A DNA stretch of 64,000 nt from Streptomyces sp. NK08204 (lineage in GTDB: Bacteria > Actinomycetota > Actinomycetes > Streptomycetales > Streptomycetaceae). This document shows positions 17,711 through 26,201 of the stretch, piece after piece. The position numbers and the translations under genes are program-made. Each line of letters begins with the position of its first letter. The first letter of the stretch is position 1. The stretch covers positions 31,220-95,219 of the forward strand of contig NZ_JAINVF010000028.1 of NCBI RefSeq assembly GCF_020400585.1, in the 5' to 3' direction. The notes below the pieces were generated by a model. It was not told the origin of the DNA. It saw only the letters and a program-made list of their open reading frames with translations, and did no database searches.

Positions 17711-18527
17711 CGGCAGTTCCTCTTCTCCTCGGTGAGCCGGCCGGGGGCAGCAGCAGTTCGCGCAGCCTGCGGCTGCTGCGGCGGCTGACCGGCAGCACGG
17801 TGCCGGCAACCCGCACCGACAGCCGCCCGGAGTCGGCCAGCAGTTCCTCTATGTGACCGGTGGCGACCAGGTGGCGGCGGTGCACGCGCACGAAGCCGGC
17901 GTCCTGCCACTGGTCCTCCAGGCTGGACAGCGGCACCCTCAGCAGACAGCTGCCGGAGGCGAGGTGCAGACGCACGTAGTCGCCGCACGCCTCCACGTGC
18001 CGGACCTCGGAGCGCCGGACGAACCGCGTCACGCCGGACAGCTCGACGGCGATCGTCTCGTCGTCGGCGGGCGGCTCGGCGACGGCCGGGGGTGCGGGCG
18101 GGGGCGGGAGCGGGACGGGTGCGGACTCGCGGTCCGCGGGGGCCGGGTCCGTCCGCCGCTCGGCGATGCGCCGAACGGTCTCGGAGAGCCGCTGGGCGCG
18201 CACGGGCTTGAGCAGGTAGTCCAGGGCTCGCACCTCGAAGGCGGGGACCGCGAAGTCGTCGTAGGCGGTGACGAACACCACCGGCGGCGGCTCGGCGAAC
18301 CGGGACAGGACCCTGGCCACCCCCAGCCCGTCCAGGCCTGGCATACGCACGTCGAGGAAGACCGCGTCCACGGACCTGCCCTGCTCCAGCGCGCGGTCCA
18401 GCGCCAGCAGCGCCTCGGCGCCGTCCGCGGCGGACTCCACCGGGCCGACGCTCGGCTCAAGGCCGAGCAGATAGACGAGCTCCTCCAGGGCATGAGGTTC
18501 GTCGTCGACCACCAGGATGCTCAGCAT
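17703..18527 (-). CDS. LytR/AlgR-type response regulator (LytTR DNA-binding domain)
   Basis: 274 residues. Receiver domain, residues 1-120: ILVVDDEPHAL, phospho-acceptor Asp in VFLDVRMPG, VTAYDDFAV and LLKPV. A Pro/Ala-rich linker follows, then a LytTR domain (VRRSEVRHVEACGDYVRLH, SLSSLE-like core, FVRVHRRHLVA). LytTR proteins bind pairs of direct repeats. Encoded after its kinase (80-bp gap) and before the symporter unit it probably controls. Confidence 0.92.
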   Translation of the reverse strand: MLSILVVDDEPHALEELVYLLGLEPSVGPVESAADGAEALLALDRALEQGRSVDAVFLDVRMPGLDGLGVARVLSRFAEPPPVVFVTAYDDFAVPAFEVRALDYLLKPVRAQRLSETVRRIAERRTDPAPADRESAPVPLPPPPAPPAVAEPPADDETIAVELSGVTRFVRRSEVRHVEACGDYVRLHLASGSCLLRVPLSSLEDQWQDAGFVRVHRRHLVATGHIEELLADSGRLSVRVAGTVLPVSRRSSRRLRELLLPPAGSPRRRGTADG

Positions 18528-18607
18528 GCATGAGTGTGTACATTTCTCACACAACGGGTCAATCTCCCTACGGGTGTGGCATCGGCCACATTCGTGAAGG
18601 GTAACGC

Positions 18608-19813
18608 TCACCTGAGCGCGTTGAGCCCGTCGCCCGGCCGCCGCTCCCCCGTCGCCGGAGCCGTCACTCCCACCCGGTACTTGGGCACCCGGATCCGCAC
18701 CTTGGTGCCCGCCCCGGGCGCGGTCTCGACCACCAGCCCGTACGCGTCCCCGTACACCTGCCGCAGCCTGGCGTCGACGTTCCCCATGCCCACACCTCCC
18801 GAACCGGTGGAGCCGGACGTCCTGGCTCCGCCCGCGGCCAGGATGCGCCGCAGCTCCTCGGGGTCCATACCGACCCCGTCGTCCTCCACGGTGACGTGCG
18901 CCTCGGCGCCCGCGTCCCACGCCAGCACCGTGATCTTCCCCGGCCCGGTCCTGCCCTCGAAACCGTGCCGGACGGCGTTCTCCACCAGCGGCTGCACGCA
19001 CAGGAACGGCACCGCGACCGGCAGCACCTCCACGGCTGCCTGAACCTCGACGCGCAGCCGGTCGCCGAAGCGCGCCTGCTCCAGAACCAGGTACTGGCCG
19101 ATGGAGCGGAACTCCTCCGCCAGCGTGGTGAACTCGCCGTGCCGCCGGAAGGAGTAGCGGGTGAAGTCGGCGAAGTCCAGCAACAGCTCGCGGGCCCGCT
19201 CAGGATCGGTGCGGACGAGTGAGGCGATCGCGGTCAGTGCGTTGCATGAGAAGTGCGGGGAGATCTGCGCGCGCAGCGCCCGCAGCTCGGCCTCCACCAG
19301 GCGGGTGCGGGAACGGTGCAGCTCCGCCAGTTCGAGCTGGCCGGAGGTCCAGCGGGCCACCTCGCCGGTGGCGCGGACCAGACCTGCGGAAACACCGGGG
19401 GCGTGGACGAGCAGCGCGCCCTCGACCCGGTCCTCCACCACCAGTGGGGCGACGACGGCCTCCCGGAGCTCGCAGCGCGCCTCGCCGCACCACACCCGGT
19501 CGGCCTTCAGTACGGCGGTCCCACCGCCGGCCAGCACGTCCGCGGCCAGGTCGACCGCGGCCGCGCCGTGGTGCTTCCCGGCGCCGTCCCAGGCGAGCAG
19601 GCGCTCGGTGTCCGTGACGGCCAACGCCGGAACGCCCAGCAACTCCCGCAGATGGCGCGCGGCCACACCGGCCGACGCCTCGGTCAGCCCGCCGCGCAGC
19701 GCCGGCGCCGCGAGGGACGCCTGGTGCAGCGCCTCGAAGGCCGCCTGCCCGGCCCGCCCGTCGAAACCGGCGTGCCGACGCAGCCACCTCCGGTGCCGGA
19801 ATATGCCCGCCAT
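18608..19813 (-). CDS. LytS-like sensor histidine kinase
   Basis: 401 residues. An N-terminal sensor region of the GAF type (about 30-190; LRGGLTEASAGVAARHLREL) has no membrane helices, unlike typical LytS. The HisKA-7TM-like phospho-acceptor is in LRAQISPHFSCNALTAIASL (usually PHFLFN), followed by ATPase motifs ENAVRHGFEG and DDGVGMDPEEL. So it is a cytosolic kinase. The ATG at 19813 was chosen; a GTG lies nine bases upstream. Its partner is the LytTR regulator next door. Confidence 0.9.
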   Translation of the reverse strand: MAGIFRHRRWLRRHAGFDGRAGQAAFEALHQASLAAPALRGGLTEASAGVAARHLRELLGVPALAVTDTERLLAWDGAGKHHGAAAVDLAADVLAGGGTAVLKADRVWCGEARCELREAVVAPLVVEDRVEGALLVHAPGVSAGLVRATGEVARWTSGQLELAELHRSRTRLVEAELRALRAQISPHFSCNALTAIASLVRTDPERARELLLDFADFTRYSFRRHGEFTTLAEEFRSIGQYLVLEQARFGDRLRVEVQAAVEVLPVAVPFLCVQPLVENAVRHGFEGRTGPGKITVLAWDAGAEAHVTVEDDGVGMDPEELRRILAAGGARTSGSTGSGGVGMGNVDARLRQVYGDAYGLVVETAPGAGTKVRIRVPKYRVGVTAPATGERRPGDGLNALR

Positions 19814-19849
19814 GCCGGACACGGTAGCCCTCCATGGCGGTGACATCAT

Positions 19850-19899
19850 CCCTCGGGGGGTGCGAAAGGGCTCGATCCCTCGGGGTGCGAAAGGGCTCG
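19850..19899 (-). repeat. Two ~24-bp direct repeats upstream of the kinase gene
   Basis: CCCTCGGGG(GG)TGCGAAAGGGCTCG occurs at 19850-19874 and 19877-19899, identical except for two extra G. The copies are 27 bp apart and 37-86 bp before the kinase start. LytTR regulators bind direct repeats, so autoregulation is possible. The remaining 19900-20285 stretch shows no gene. Confidence 0.6.
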
Positions 19900-20285
19900 G
19901 CGGCCGGGAGGGGCGTGAGGTCAGCCGCCACGACCGCCACTCGGTGTCCGTACCGAAGGCGCCTTCGGGTCGGTGCCGTCGCCGGGAGCCGTCGCTTTCG
20001 GCAGTCTCCCGCTGGAGTGGATCAGGCATCCGTATGATCGGTCCACCGGCTGCCGCGGCCTCCGCTGCGGCCACCGCGGAGGCGATGGCCGTGTCCGTCG
20101 GGGTGGCAGGAGGCCCGCGACGGCGGTGCCCGCACCAGCACCGGCCTCTCAACCCAGGTGGGACAGTGCAGTGTGGGAGGCGGACACTCCGAGGCGGCTG
20201 CGCCCGGCCTGGGGTACGGACAGGTCAGCACGGCCGGCCCCCTCCCCTGGGCACCACCGCTACGCGGTACGGTGCGCAGGGTTGC

Positions 20286-21083
20286 TCAGACCGTGCCGTC
20301 CTCCCACCACCAGGACTGGGCGCCGTAGGGGTACTCGACTCGGCTGTCCATGTGCTGCCAGGAGTGGCTGTAGGACTCCAGGCCGGAGAAGCCGCTGCGT
20401 TCGCCGATCTGGTAGAGGGTCTTGGTGGAGACGCCGGAGACGACGATGTCGGCGGCGATGCCGTACTGGTGCATGGAGTTGGTGGGGTAGCCGTAGATGC
20501 TGGTGTTGTAGGCCACGCTGCGGAATCCGGAGTTGATGGTGACCGAGTTGTTGCCCTCCTTCTTGCGGACCGCCTCCAGCTTGTACATCAGGCGGCGGAC
20601 GTTCTCCTTGACGGTGGTGGCGTCCACCTTGCCGCCGGAGAACCCGGAGCCGTCGTGGCTGTAGAACTCGCTCCAGTCGAAGTGGGCGGTCGAACCGTCG
20701 CTGCTTTCCAGCGAGTTGAGAACCGACTGGGTCTGTGGACCGACGATGCCGTCGGCGCTGAGGCCGTAGGCGGACTGGAAACGCCTGACCGCGTCGTAGG
20801 TGCCCGGCCCGAAGTCGCCGTCGAGGGCGACGTAGGTGTTGGAGGCGGAGTCGGCGGCCCAGCCCGCGACGCGGATCTGGAGCTCCTTGACGTCGGAGCC
20901 CGTCATGCCCTGCTGGAGGGTGCGGCTCCAGGAGTACGCCGAGGCAGGCGTGGCCAGAGCAAGGCCGGATGCGGCGACGAGGCCGGCGCCGAAGAGCGCG
21001 CCTGCGCCGTAGCGCAGCAGGCCGCGGCGGCTGAGGCCGGGGGTGGTGGAAGCGGCGGGGATCGCGTCTGTCGGGTCGCACAT
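20286..21083 (-). CDS. Secreted M15 zinc D-Ala-D-Ala carboxypeptidase
   Basis: 265 residues. The N-terminus has a twin-arginine motif (LSRRGLLRYGAG) and a cleavage region ATPASA, so Tat export is likely. Residues about 52-128 form a peptidoglycan-binding domain (LQQGMTGSDVKELQIRVAGW, LDGDFGPGT). The M15A catalytic domain follows, with zinc ligands in MHQYGIAADIVV and SWQHMDSRVEY. It is close in layout to the Streptomyces albus G carboxypeptidase and acts on cell-wall peptides. It is a single gene. Confidence 0.92.
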   Translation of the reverse strand: MCDPTDAIPAASTTPGLSRRGLLRYGAGALFGAGLVAASGLALATPASAYSWSRTLQQGMTGSDVKELQIRVAGWAADSASNTYVALDGDFGPGTYDAVRRFQSAYGLSADGIVGPQTQSVLNSLESSDGSTAHFDWSEFYSHDGSGFSGGKVDATTVKENVRRLMYKLEAVRKKEGNNSVTINSGFRSVAYNTSIYGYPTNSMHQYGIAADIVVSGVSTKTLYQIGERSGFSGLESYSHSWQHMDSRVEYPYGAQSWWWEDGTV

Positions 21084-21201
21084 GGTGGGCTCCTGATGGT
21101 CGTCGGGAAGGATCGCAGTGCAGTCCGGTTCCGTAGCGCGAGCAAGTGCGGAGTCGGGCTCAGAGGTGCCTTGTGGTGCTGGTGCCGTGATGCGATTCGC
21201 G

Positions 21202-21221
21202 TCGCGTCATTCTTGACGCGA
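21202..21221 (-). terminator. Perfect hairpin between the 21.4-kb relic and the M15 gene
   Basis: TCGCGTCA-TTCT-TGACGCGA, an 8-bp stem with four-base loop, placed six bases past the stop at 21227 on the minus strand. It most likely ends the upstream transcript. Confidence 0.6.
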
Positions 21222-21226
21222 GCAGA

Positions 21227-21533
21227 TCAATTGTCGAGTCGTGTCCGGGAAAAGCCGGGCGCAGGACACGGAGGAGCTACCGAACGCTGCGCGATGGCGA
21301 CCAGTTGCCGACAGTCGTCGCACAGGTGTGGGCGGGTCTCTCGAGGGGCGTCCCATCCAGCGGGTTCGACGGCCTTCCACCGTTCGTCGGTGTACCGGGT
21401 GCCGTAGTCGGCGCACACGGGACGGCGGACCTCCCTCCGTCCTCTGCTGCTTGACCGCGCGGGCCTGGTGCAGGCGGTTACGGGTCTCGGGGCCGAGCGA
21501 GATGTCTGCCTTCTCGATCACGGCGCCGCTCAC
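21227..21533 (-). pseudogene. Frame-shifted small zinc-ribbon-like gene
   Basis: A GTG at 21533 opens with VIEKADISLGPETRNRLHQA, which looks coding; the sensible continuation lies in another frame, from a GTG at 21418: CADYGTRYTDERWKAVEPAG and CDDCRQL. Joined, they make a protein with CxxY...CxxC, a zinc ribbon that has lost one cysteine. A 33-residue ORF (21530-21631) overlaps the first start by GTGA. The hairpin just after the 21227 stop supports that frame as the original end. No function can be given. Confidence 0.4.
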
Positions 21534-21730
21534 CGCCCGCTCGGCGCGCCGGGGATCCCGGCGGCGTCCACGTGGGTGGTGCGGAGGCTGTCGGCGATGG
21601 CCCGGTGCCGGGTGGCCGGGTGCGGGCCCATGAGGGGTGTTGTGCAAACCAGAGGCACCGCTGCGGCTTTCCGGGAGCATCGAGGAGGGCGCCCGGCGCA
21701 GGTGTCGGCCGGGCGTCCCGGGAGCCGGGT

Positions 21731-22624
21731 TCAGGATCGGAGGCGGTCGAGGAAGTCGGCGATGAGCTGGGCGATCTGCGGCAGGCGGTCCTCCAGCGCG
21801 AAGTGCCCGGCCTCGATGAGGTGCAGTTCGGCGTCGGGCAGGTCGCGCAGGTAGGCGTGGGCCCCGGATACGAGGAAGAACGGATCGCCGGTGCCCCAGG
21901 TGATCAGTGTCGGCGGTTGGTGCTCGCGGAGCCATCCCTGCCACGTCGGATAGGCCTCGACATTGCTGTGGTAGTCGTAAGCGAGAGCGAGCTGGGCCTG
22001 CTTGCGGCCGGGCTGTTCCAGGAAGTGTTGGTCCAGCAGCCATCCCTCCGGCGCCACCAGTTCGGGATCGGTGCTGCCGCCTTCGTACTGCGCCCGGGTG
22101 CTCTCCAGGGTGAGCAGGCCGGAGATGGTCTCCACGCTGCCCGGAGTGTCCGGTCTGAGGGCGATGAAGTCCCGGGCGGCATCGGAGAGTCCTTCCTCGT
22201 AGGCGTTGCCGTTCTGGACGATCAGGCCGGTGACCGAGTCCGGGCGACGCAGGGCGAGACGGAACCCGACGGGTGCGCCGAAGTCGAAGAGGTACATGGC
22301 GAACCGGTTGAGCCCGAGTCGCTCGACGAAGCCCTCGACAATGTCGGCGAGCCGCTCGAAGGAGTAGGTGAATCCTTCCGGGGCGCGGGTGTGCCCGAAC
22401 CCCGGATAGTCGGGGGCGATGAGCCGGTAGTGCGCGCCCAGGACGTCGATGAGGCGGCGGAACTGGTGCGAGGCGGAGGGGAAGCCGTGCAGCAGCAGCA
22501 CGACCGGGGCGTCGGCCCGTTCCGGCAGGGACTCACGGTAGAAGACCTGCACACCGTCCACATCGACGGACCGGTGGGCGGTGCGGGCCGGGCCGGTCAC
22601 GCGAGCCGTGGTTGAGGAGCCCAT
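21731..22624 (-). CDS. Alpha/beta hydrolase (haloalkane dehalogenase / epoxide hydrolase type)
   Basis: 297 residues from an ATG at 22624 with GAGGGA before it. The oxyanion motif LLLHGFPSASHQFR, a nucleophile elbow LFDFGAPVGFRLA where the nucleophile appears to be Asp, GTGDPFFLV with the second acid, and a catalytic His in EAGHFALED are in order. An Asp nucleophile points to epoxide or haloalkane hydrolysis rather than ester cleavage. It is divergent from the CGNR regulator gene, 83 bp away, which may control it. Confidence 0.88.
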   Translation of the reverse strand: MGSSTTARVTGPARTAHRSVDVDGVQVFYRESLPERADAPVVLLLHGFPSASHQFRRLIDVLGAHYRLIAPDYPGFGHTRAPEGFTYSFERLADIVEGFVERLGLNRFAMYLFDFGAPVGFRLALRRPDSVTGLIVQNGNAYEEGLSDAARDFIALRPDTPGSVETISGLLTLESTRAQYEGGSTDPELVAPEGWLLDQHFLEQPGRKQAQLALAYDYHSNVEAYPTWQGWLREHQPPTLITWGTGDPFFLVSGAHAYLRDLPDAELHLIEAGHFALEDRLPQIAQLIADFLDRLRS

Positions 22625-22669
22625 CTCACATCCCTCTTTGGTTGGAATTCGCATTAGTCTCATGCTCGC

Positions 22670-22696
22670 ACATCTAACGCGTCCAGCGGAAGATGT
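22670..22696. promoter_or_regulatory. Inverted repeat in the divergent promoter
   Basis: ACATCT (22670-22675) and AGATGT (22691-22696) face each other across 15 bases. GCATTAG is also repeated directly (22651 and 22698). The whole 83-bp space is AT-rich for this genome. Confidence 0.4.
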
Positions 22697-22707
22697 AGCA
22701 TTAGAGC

Positions 22708-23295
22708 ATGCGTGACAGTGCGACACTGACCGGCGAGCCCCTGGCTTTGGACCTGGTCAACACCCGCCCGGCAGGTCCCGGTGGCCGGACCGACCTGCTC
22801 GGCACCCCGGGACAGCTGGCCGACTGGCTCGCACTGGAGGCCGACCGCCTCCCGCGGGCGCTGTGCGACCTGGCGCCGGCGCCCGGCGACCTCGCCGCCG
22901 TCCACACTGTCAGGGCGTACACCGAAGCCGTCGTTCGCGCGCTGCTCGACGGCGTCGCGCCCCCGGCCGCCGCTCTGCGCGGGCTCACCGAGGCACAGCG
23001 CGCCGCGCCGGCCGTACGGGAACTGGGATGGGACGGGAGCCGAGTCACGGCATCCGACTGCCGGACCGGGCCGTTGGGAGTCCGCCTCGCCGCCGTGCTG
23101 GCGGAGGCCGCGGCCGACCTGCTGACCGACCCCGCCGTCAGCAGGCTCAGGAAGTGCGAGGCCGACGACTGTGTCATGGTGTTCCTGCCCTCGCATCCCC
23201 GGCGCCGCTGGTGTTCGCCGACCCGGTGCGGCAATCGCGCCCGCGTCGCGCGGTACTACCAGCGCCACAAGTCTGCCGAGCCACCGGGAGCCTGA
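22708..23295 (+). CDS. ABATE/CGNR zinc-finger regulator (DUF1470)
   Basis: 195 residues. The N-terminal ABATE domain starts GEPLALDLVNT. The C-terminal CGNR zinc finger is complete: RKCEADDCVMVF, then RRRWCSPTRCGNRARVARYYQRH. These proteins are thought to be stress- or ligand-responsive regulators. It is divergent from the hydrolase gene; the very short leader before the ATG suggests an almost leaderless mRNA. Confidence 0.92.
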   Translation: MRDSATLTGEPLALDLVNTRPAGPGGRTDLLGTPGQLADWLALEADRLPRALCDLAPAPGDLAAVHTVRAYTEAVVRALLDGVAPPAAALRGLTEAQRAAPAVRELGWDGSRVTASDCRTGPLGVRLAAVLAEAAADLLTDPAVSRLRKCEADDCVMVFLPSHPRRRWCSPTRCGNRARVARYYQRHKSAEPPGA

Positions 23296-23423
23296 CAGCC
23301 GTCGCAGAAGGACACGAGCTGCGTGGAATCGTCCGCGTGGTGCCCTGCCGGGAGCCGTTTGCGGTCCACTTGTCGCCGTTTGGCTCTGCCGTCGGCGTCC
23401 GTCCGCTCGTTAGCCTGCCGTCC

Positions 23424-24809
23424 ATGCATGATCGTCTCGCCGCCGACCTGACAGACCTGTCGCGCCTGCTCGACCTGACCCGCGAACGTTCGCTGGCCGT
23501 CCTCGGAGGGCTGGCCGAGCGGCCGGTGATCCGGCCGGACTGGCTTGTGCAGCCTTCTGCGTTGCCCGACCGAGGCTGCGGCCTGGAGGCGGCGCTCGCG
23601 GAGTTCACCGAGAAGTGGGAACCGGGGTTGTCAGCGAGTGCCGGACCGCGCTATCTCGGCTTCGTCACCGGGGGCGCGACCCCGGCGGCGCTGGCTGGGG
23701 ACTGGCTGACCTCGGCCGCCGATCAGAACGCGAACTCGTCGTTCGAGAACACCGGCCAGGAGCTGGAGCGGCAGACGGTCGCCTGGCTGCGGGAGCTGTT
23801 CGGCCTGAGCACGGCGCAGGACGGGGCGTTCGTCAGCGGCGCGACCATGTCGAACACCGTGGGGTTGGCCATCGCCCGGGAGTGGGTCGGTGAGCGGCGC
23901 GGCGTCTCGGTTTCCGAGCAGGGGCTCGCCGCGCTGGGGCCGGTGACGGTGCTGTCGGGCGCGGCGCACTCCAGCGTGTCCAAGGCGCTGTCGGTGCTCG
24001 GGCTGGGCCGTGACGCCTTGGTCTCCGTGCCGACCTTGGACGGCCGGGAGGCGGTGGACGTCGCGGCGCTCGAGCGTGAACTGTCTGAGGCCGGCGGGCC
24101 GTGCATCGTGGTCGCCAACGCCGGCACGGTCAACACCGTCGATTTCGATGACCTCGGCGCCATCGCGCGACTCCGCGGGCGTTACGACTTCTGGCTGCAT
24201 GTGGACGCTGCTTTCGGCGCCTTCGCCGCGCTCTCGCCCGAGCACGCGCATCTGGTGCAGGCACTGGATGCCGCCGACTCGGTGTGCGTGGATCTGCACA
24301 AGTGGCTCAACGTCCCTTACGACAGCGCCGTCCAGTTCACGCGGCGTCGGGACCTGCAGACCCGGGTTTTCCAGAACGCGGCGGCCTACCTCGGCCCGCT
24401 CGGCGAGACCCCGGATCTCGTGCACCTCACGCCGGAGAACTCGCACCGGCTGCGGGCCTTGGCGACCTGGTTCACGCTGCGCGCCTATGGTCGCGACGGC
24501 CACCGCGAGATCGTGGAGCGCTGCGTCAACGGTGCTCGGGTGTTCGGGGCGGCGGTGACGGCGAACCCGGCGCTGCGGCTGCTGGCCCCGGTCCGGTTGA
24601 ACGTCGTGTGCTTCACCCTCGCGGAGGATCCGCGGCCCGACCGCCTCGCCGCGGTCATCCGGGAGGTCAGTGACGAGGTCTTCTTCACCCCGACTGTCTA
24701 CCGAGGCGTCCCGGCGTTGCGGGCGGCGTTCAGCAACTGGCGGACCGAGCCCGAGGACGTCCAGCGAGCCGTCGACTCGCTGAACAAGGCAGTGTCGACG
24801 GCTCGCTGA
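23424..24809 (+). CDS. PLP-dependent amino acid decarboxylase
   Basis: 461 residues, group II decarboxylase/aromatic amino acid decarboxylase fold. The cofactor residues are visible: His182 in GAAHSSVSKAL, Asp261 in LHVDAAFGAF and the Schiff-base Lys293 in VDLHKWLNVPYD. Substrate cannot be read; relatives act on aromatic amino acids or glutamate, and some are aminotransferase-like. The ATG at 23424 was chosen since upstream sequence lacks coding character. No operon partner is adjacent. Confidence 0.88.
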   Translation: MHDRLAADLTDLSRLLDLTRERSLAVLGGLAERPVIRPDWLVQPSALPDRGCGLEAALAEFTEKWEPGLSASAGPRYLGFVTGGATPAALAGDWLTSAADQNANSSFENTGQELERQTVAWLRELFGLSTAQDGAFVSGATMSNTVGLAIAREWVGERRGVSVSEQGLAALGPVTVLSGAAHSSVSKALSVLGLGRDALVSVPTLDGREAVDVAALERELSEAGGPCIVVANAGTVNTVDFDDLGAIARLRGRYDFWLHVDAAFGAFAALSPEHAHLVQALDAADSVCVDLHKWLNVPYDSAVQFTRRRDLQTRVFQNAAAYLGPLGETPDLVHLTPENSHRLRALATWFTLRAYGRDGHREIVERCVNGARVFGAAVTANPALRLLAPVRLNVVCFTLAEDPRPDRLAAVIREVSDEVFFTPTVYRGVPALRAAFSNWRTEPEDVQRAVDSLNKAVSTAR

Positions 24810-24817
24810 CGGAGAGC

Positions 24818-24858
24818 CCGAGAACTCGAGGCAGGAGCCGCCCGTCACGGGTTCTCGG
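24818..24858 (+). terminator. Loose hairpin after the decarboxylase gene
   Basis: CCGAGAAC and GTTCTCGG pair exactly across 25 bases, eight bases past the stop. The long loop makes it a weak candidate. Confidence 0.35.
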
Positions 24859-24929
24859 ACGTGTGCCGGTCGGCTCCCGGTGCGCTCGGTCACGCCGGGT
24901 TCGCGTCGTTGCCGCTGACGCGACCCGCG

Positions 24930-25020
24930 CCGGCTTGTTGCAGGCCACGTCGGGGATGGTGCTCAGCCGCTTCACGCCGAAGAGGCGCTGGTGGTCCGCG
25001 ACGCACTGGAAGCGGTTCAC
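24930..25020 (-). mobile_element. IS3-family OrfB N-terminal fragment
   Basis: The minus strand from 25020 reads MNRFQCVADHQRLFGVKRL, close to the start of IS3-family OrfB proteins of actinomycetes. The similarity stops after about 22 residues. It abuts an IS5 fragment. Confidence 0.45.
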
Positions 25021-25042
25021 CAGCGTGTCTCCACTCCGTTCT

Positions 25043-25166
25043 TCACCGTGATCGCAACACCGTCGAGCGACTGATCAACCGGCTGAAGGACTGGCGCGGC
25101 CTCGCCACCCGCTTCGGCAAGGCGCCCGAGAGCTACCTCGCTGGCCTCGAACTCGCGCCTCGATGA
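25043..25166 (+). mobile_element. IS5-family transposase C-terminal fragment
   Basis: The plus strand reads HRDRNTVERLINRLKDWRGL, then ATRFGKAPESYLAGLELA and a stop. This is the end of an IS5-family DDE transposase, including its final catalytic Glu region. Upstream parts are missing. Confidence 0.7.
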
Positions 25167-25196
25167 TCCGGTTCGGACATCTCCTGCCAGCAGCCG

Positions 25197-25328
25197 ATGG
25201 ATCACGACATCACACAGGCCCCAGCCGCCTGGCAGGTCGCGGACACGGTGCCGGCCCGGCTCGCGGTAGCCGGCGAGGGCCGCGACGACATCGCCCTGGC
25301 CAGTGCGACAGCCGGTGTCGCCTCGTAA
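25197..25328 (+). CDS. Small 43-residue ORF of unknown nature
   Basis: An ATG at 25197 opens 43 codons ending ten bases before the carbonic anhydrase ATG. Codon use is actinomycete-like (AWQVADTVPARLAVAGEGRD). It may be a small gene or a leftover tail of a larger one. No ribosome site is clear. Confidence 0.25.
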   Translation: MDHDITQAPAAWQVADTVPARLAVAGEGRDDIALASATAGVAS

Positions 25329-25337
25329 GCTGCCACC

Positions 25338-25979
25338 ATGACGGAGATCCACGCCCCAACGCCCCGCGACGCCTTCGAGCTGCTCATGGCCGGTAACCAG
25401 CGCTTCGTCTCCGGCACCCCCGAGCACCCGAACCAGGACGCCACCCGCCGCACCGAGATCGCACCGTCCCAGCAGCCCTTCGCCGTGCTGTTCGGGTGCT
25501 CCGACTCCCGGCTGGCCGCCGAGATCATCTTCGACCGCGGCCTGGGCGACCTGTTCGTGGTGCGCACCGCCGGGCACGTCGCTGGTACCGAGGTGCTCGG
25601 AAGCATCGAGTTCGGCGTGAGCGTCCTCAACGCGCCGCTGGTCGTCGTTCTCGGCCATGACTCGTGCGGCGCCGTCGCCGCGGCCTGCTCCGCCCTGAAG
25701 GACGGGCAGACGCCGGGCGGCTTCGTCCGTGACGTCGTCGAACGGGTGACCCCGAGCGTGCTGGCAGCCCGCGCCGCCGGACGCGACACGGCCGAGGAGA
25801 TCCTGGCCGAGCACATCGAGCACACCGTGGACCTGCTGCTGGAACGCTCCCGCGTACTGACCGAGCGGGTGGCCGCCGGCCGCCTCGGCGTGGTGGGGCT
25901 TTCCTACCGCCTGGCCGACGGCAGTGCACAGTTCGTCGCCGCCCGTGGCCTTGACACCCCGGTTTCTACCGGGTGCTGA
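25338..25979 (+). CDS. Beta-class carbonic anhydrase
   Basis: 213 residues. Zinc ligands Cys54, His107 and Cys110 are visible in GCSDSR and GHDSCGA, with the Asp56-Arg58 dyad of the family. It interconverts CO2 and bicarbonate in the cytosol. It stands as a single gene; the 25980-26201 stretch after it shows no gene. Confidence 0.94.
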   Translation: MTEIHAPTPRDAFELLMAGNQRFVSGTPEHPNQDATRRTEIAPSQQPFAVLFGCSDSRLAAEIIFDRGLGDLFVVRTAGHVAGTEVLGSIEFGVSVLNAPLVVVLGHDSCGAVAAACSALKDGQTPGGFVRDVVERVTPSVLAARAAGRDTAEEILAEHIEHTVDLLLERSRVLTERVAAGRLGVVGLSYRLADGSAQFVAARGLDTPVSTGC

Positions 25980-26201
25980 CCATCCGCTCACAGAGCCGAC
26001 CATGCGCCCAGTCACCCGCCCCGCGCCGACCTGGCGGGGGGGCGCAGGCTGGACAGTGGCCGGGGCTGGAAGCGGCGACAGCGAGGACCGGCGGCACGAG
26101 CCGTGCCCGGTTCGCCAGAGTGGTGGGCGCTCGGCCGAGCCCGTCAGGAATCCGCCCGGCCCCGTCCTCCTGGAGCAGTGAGGGAACGGCGTCGGTGCTG
26201 G

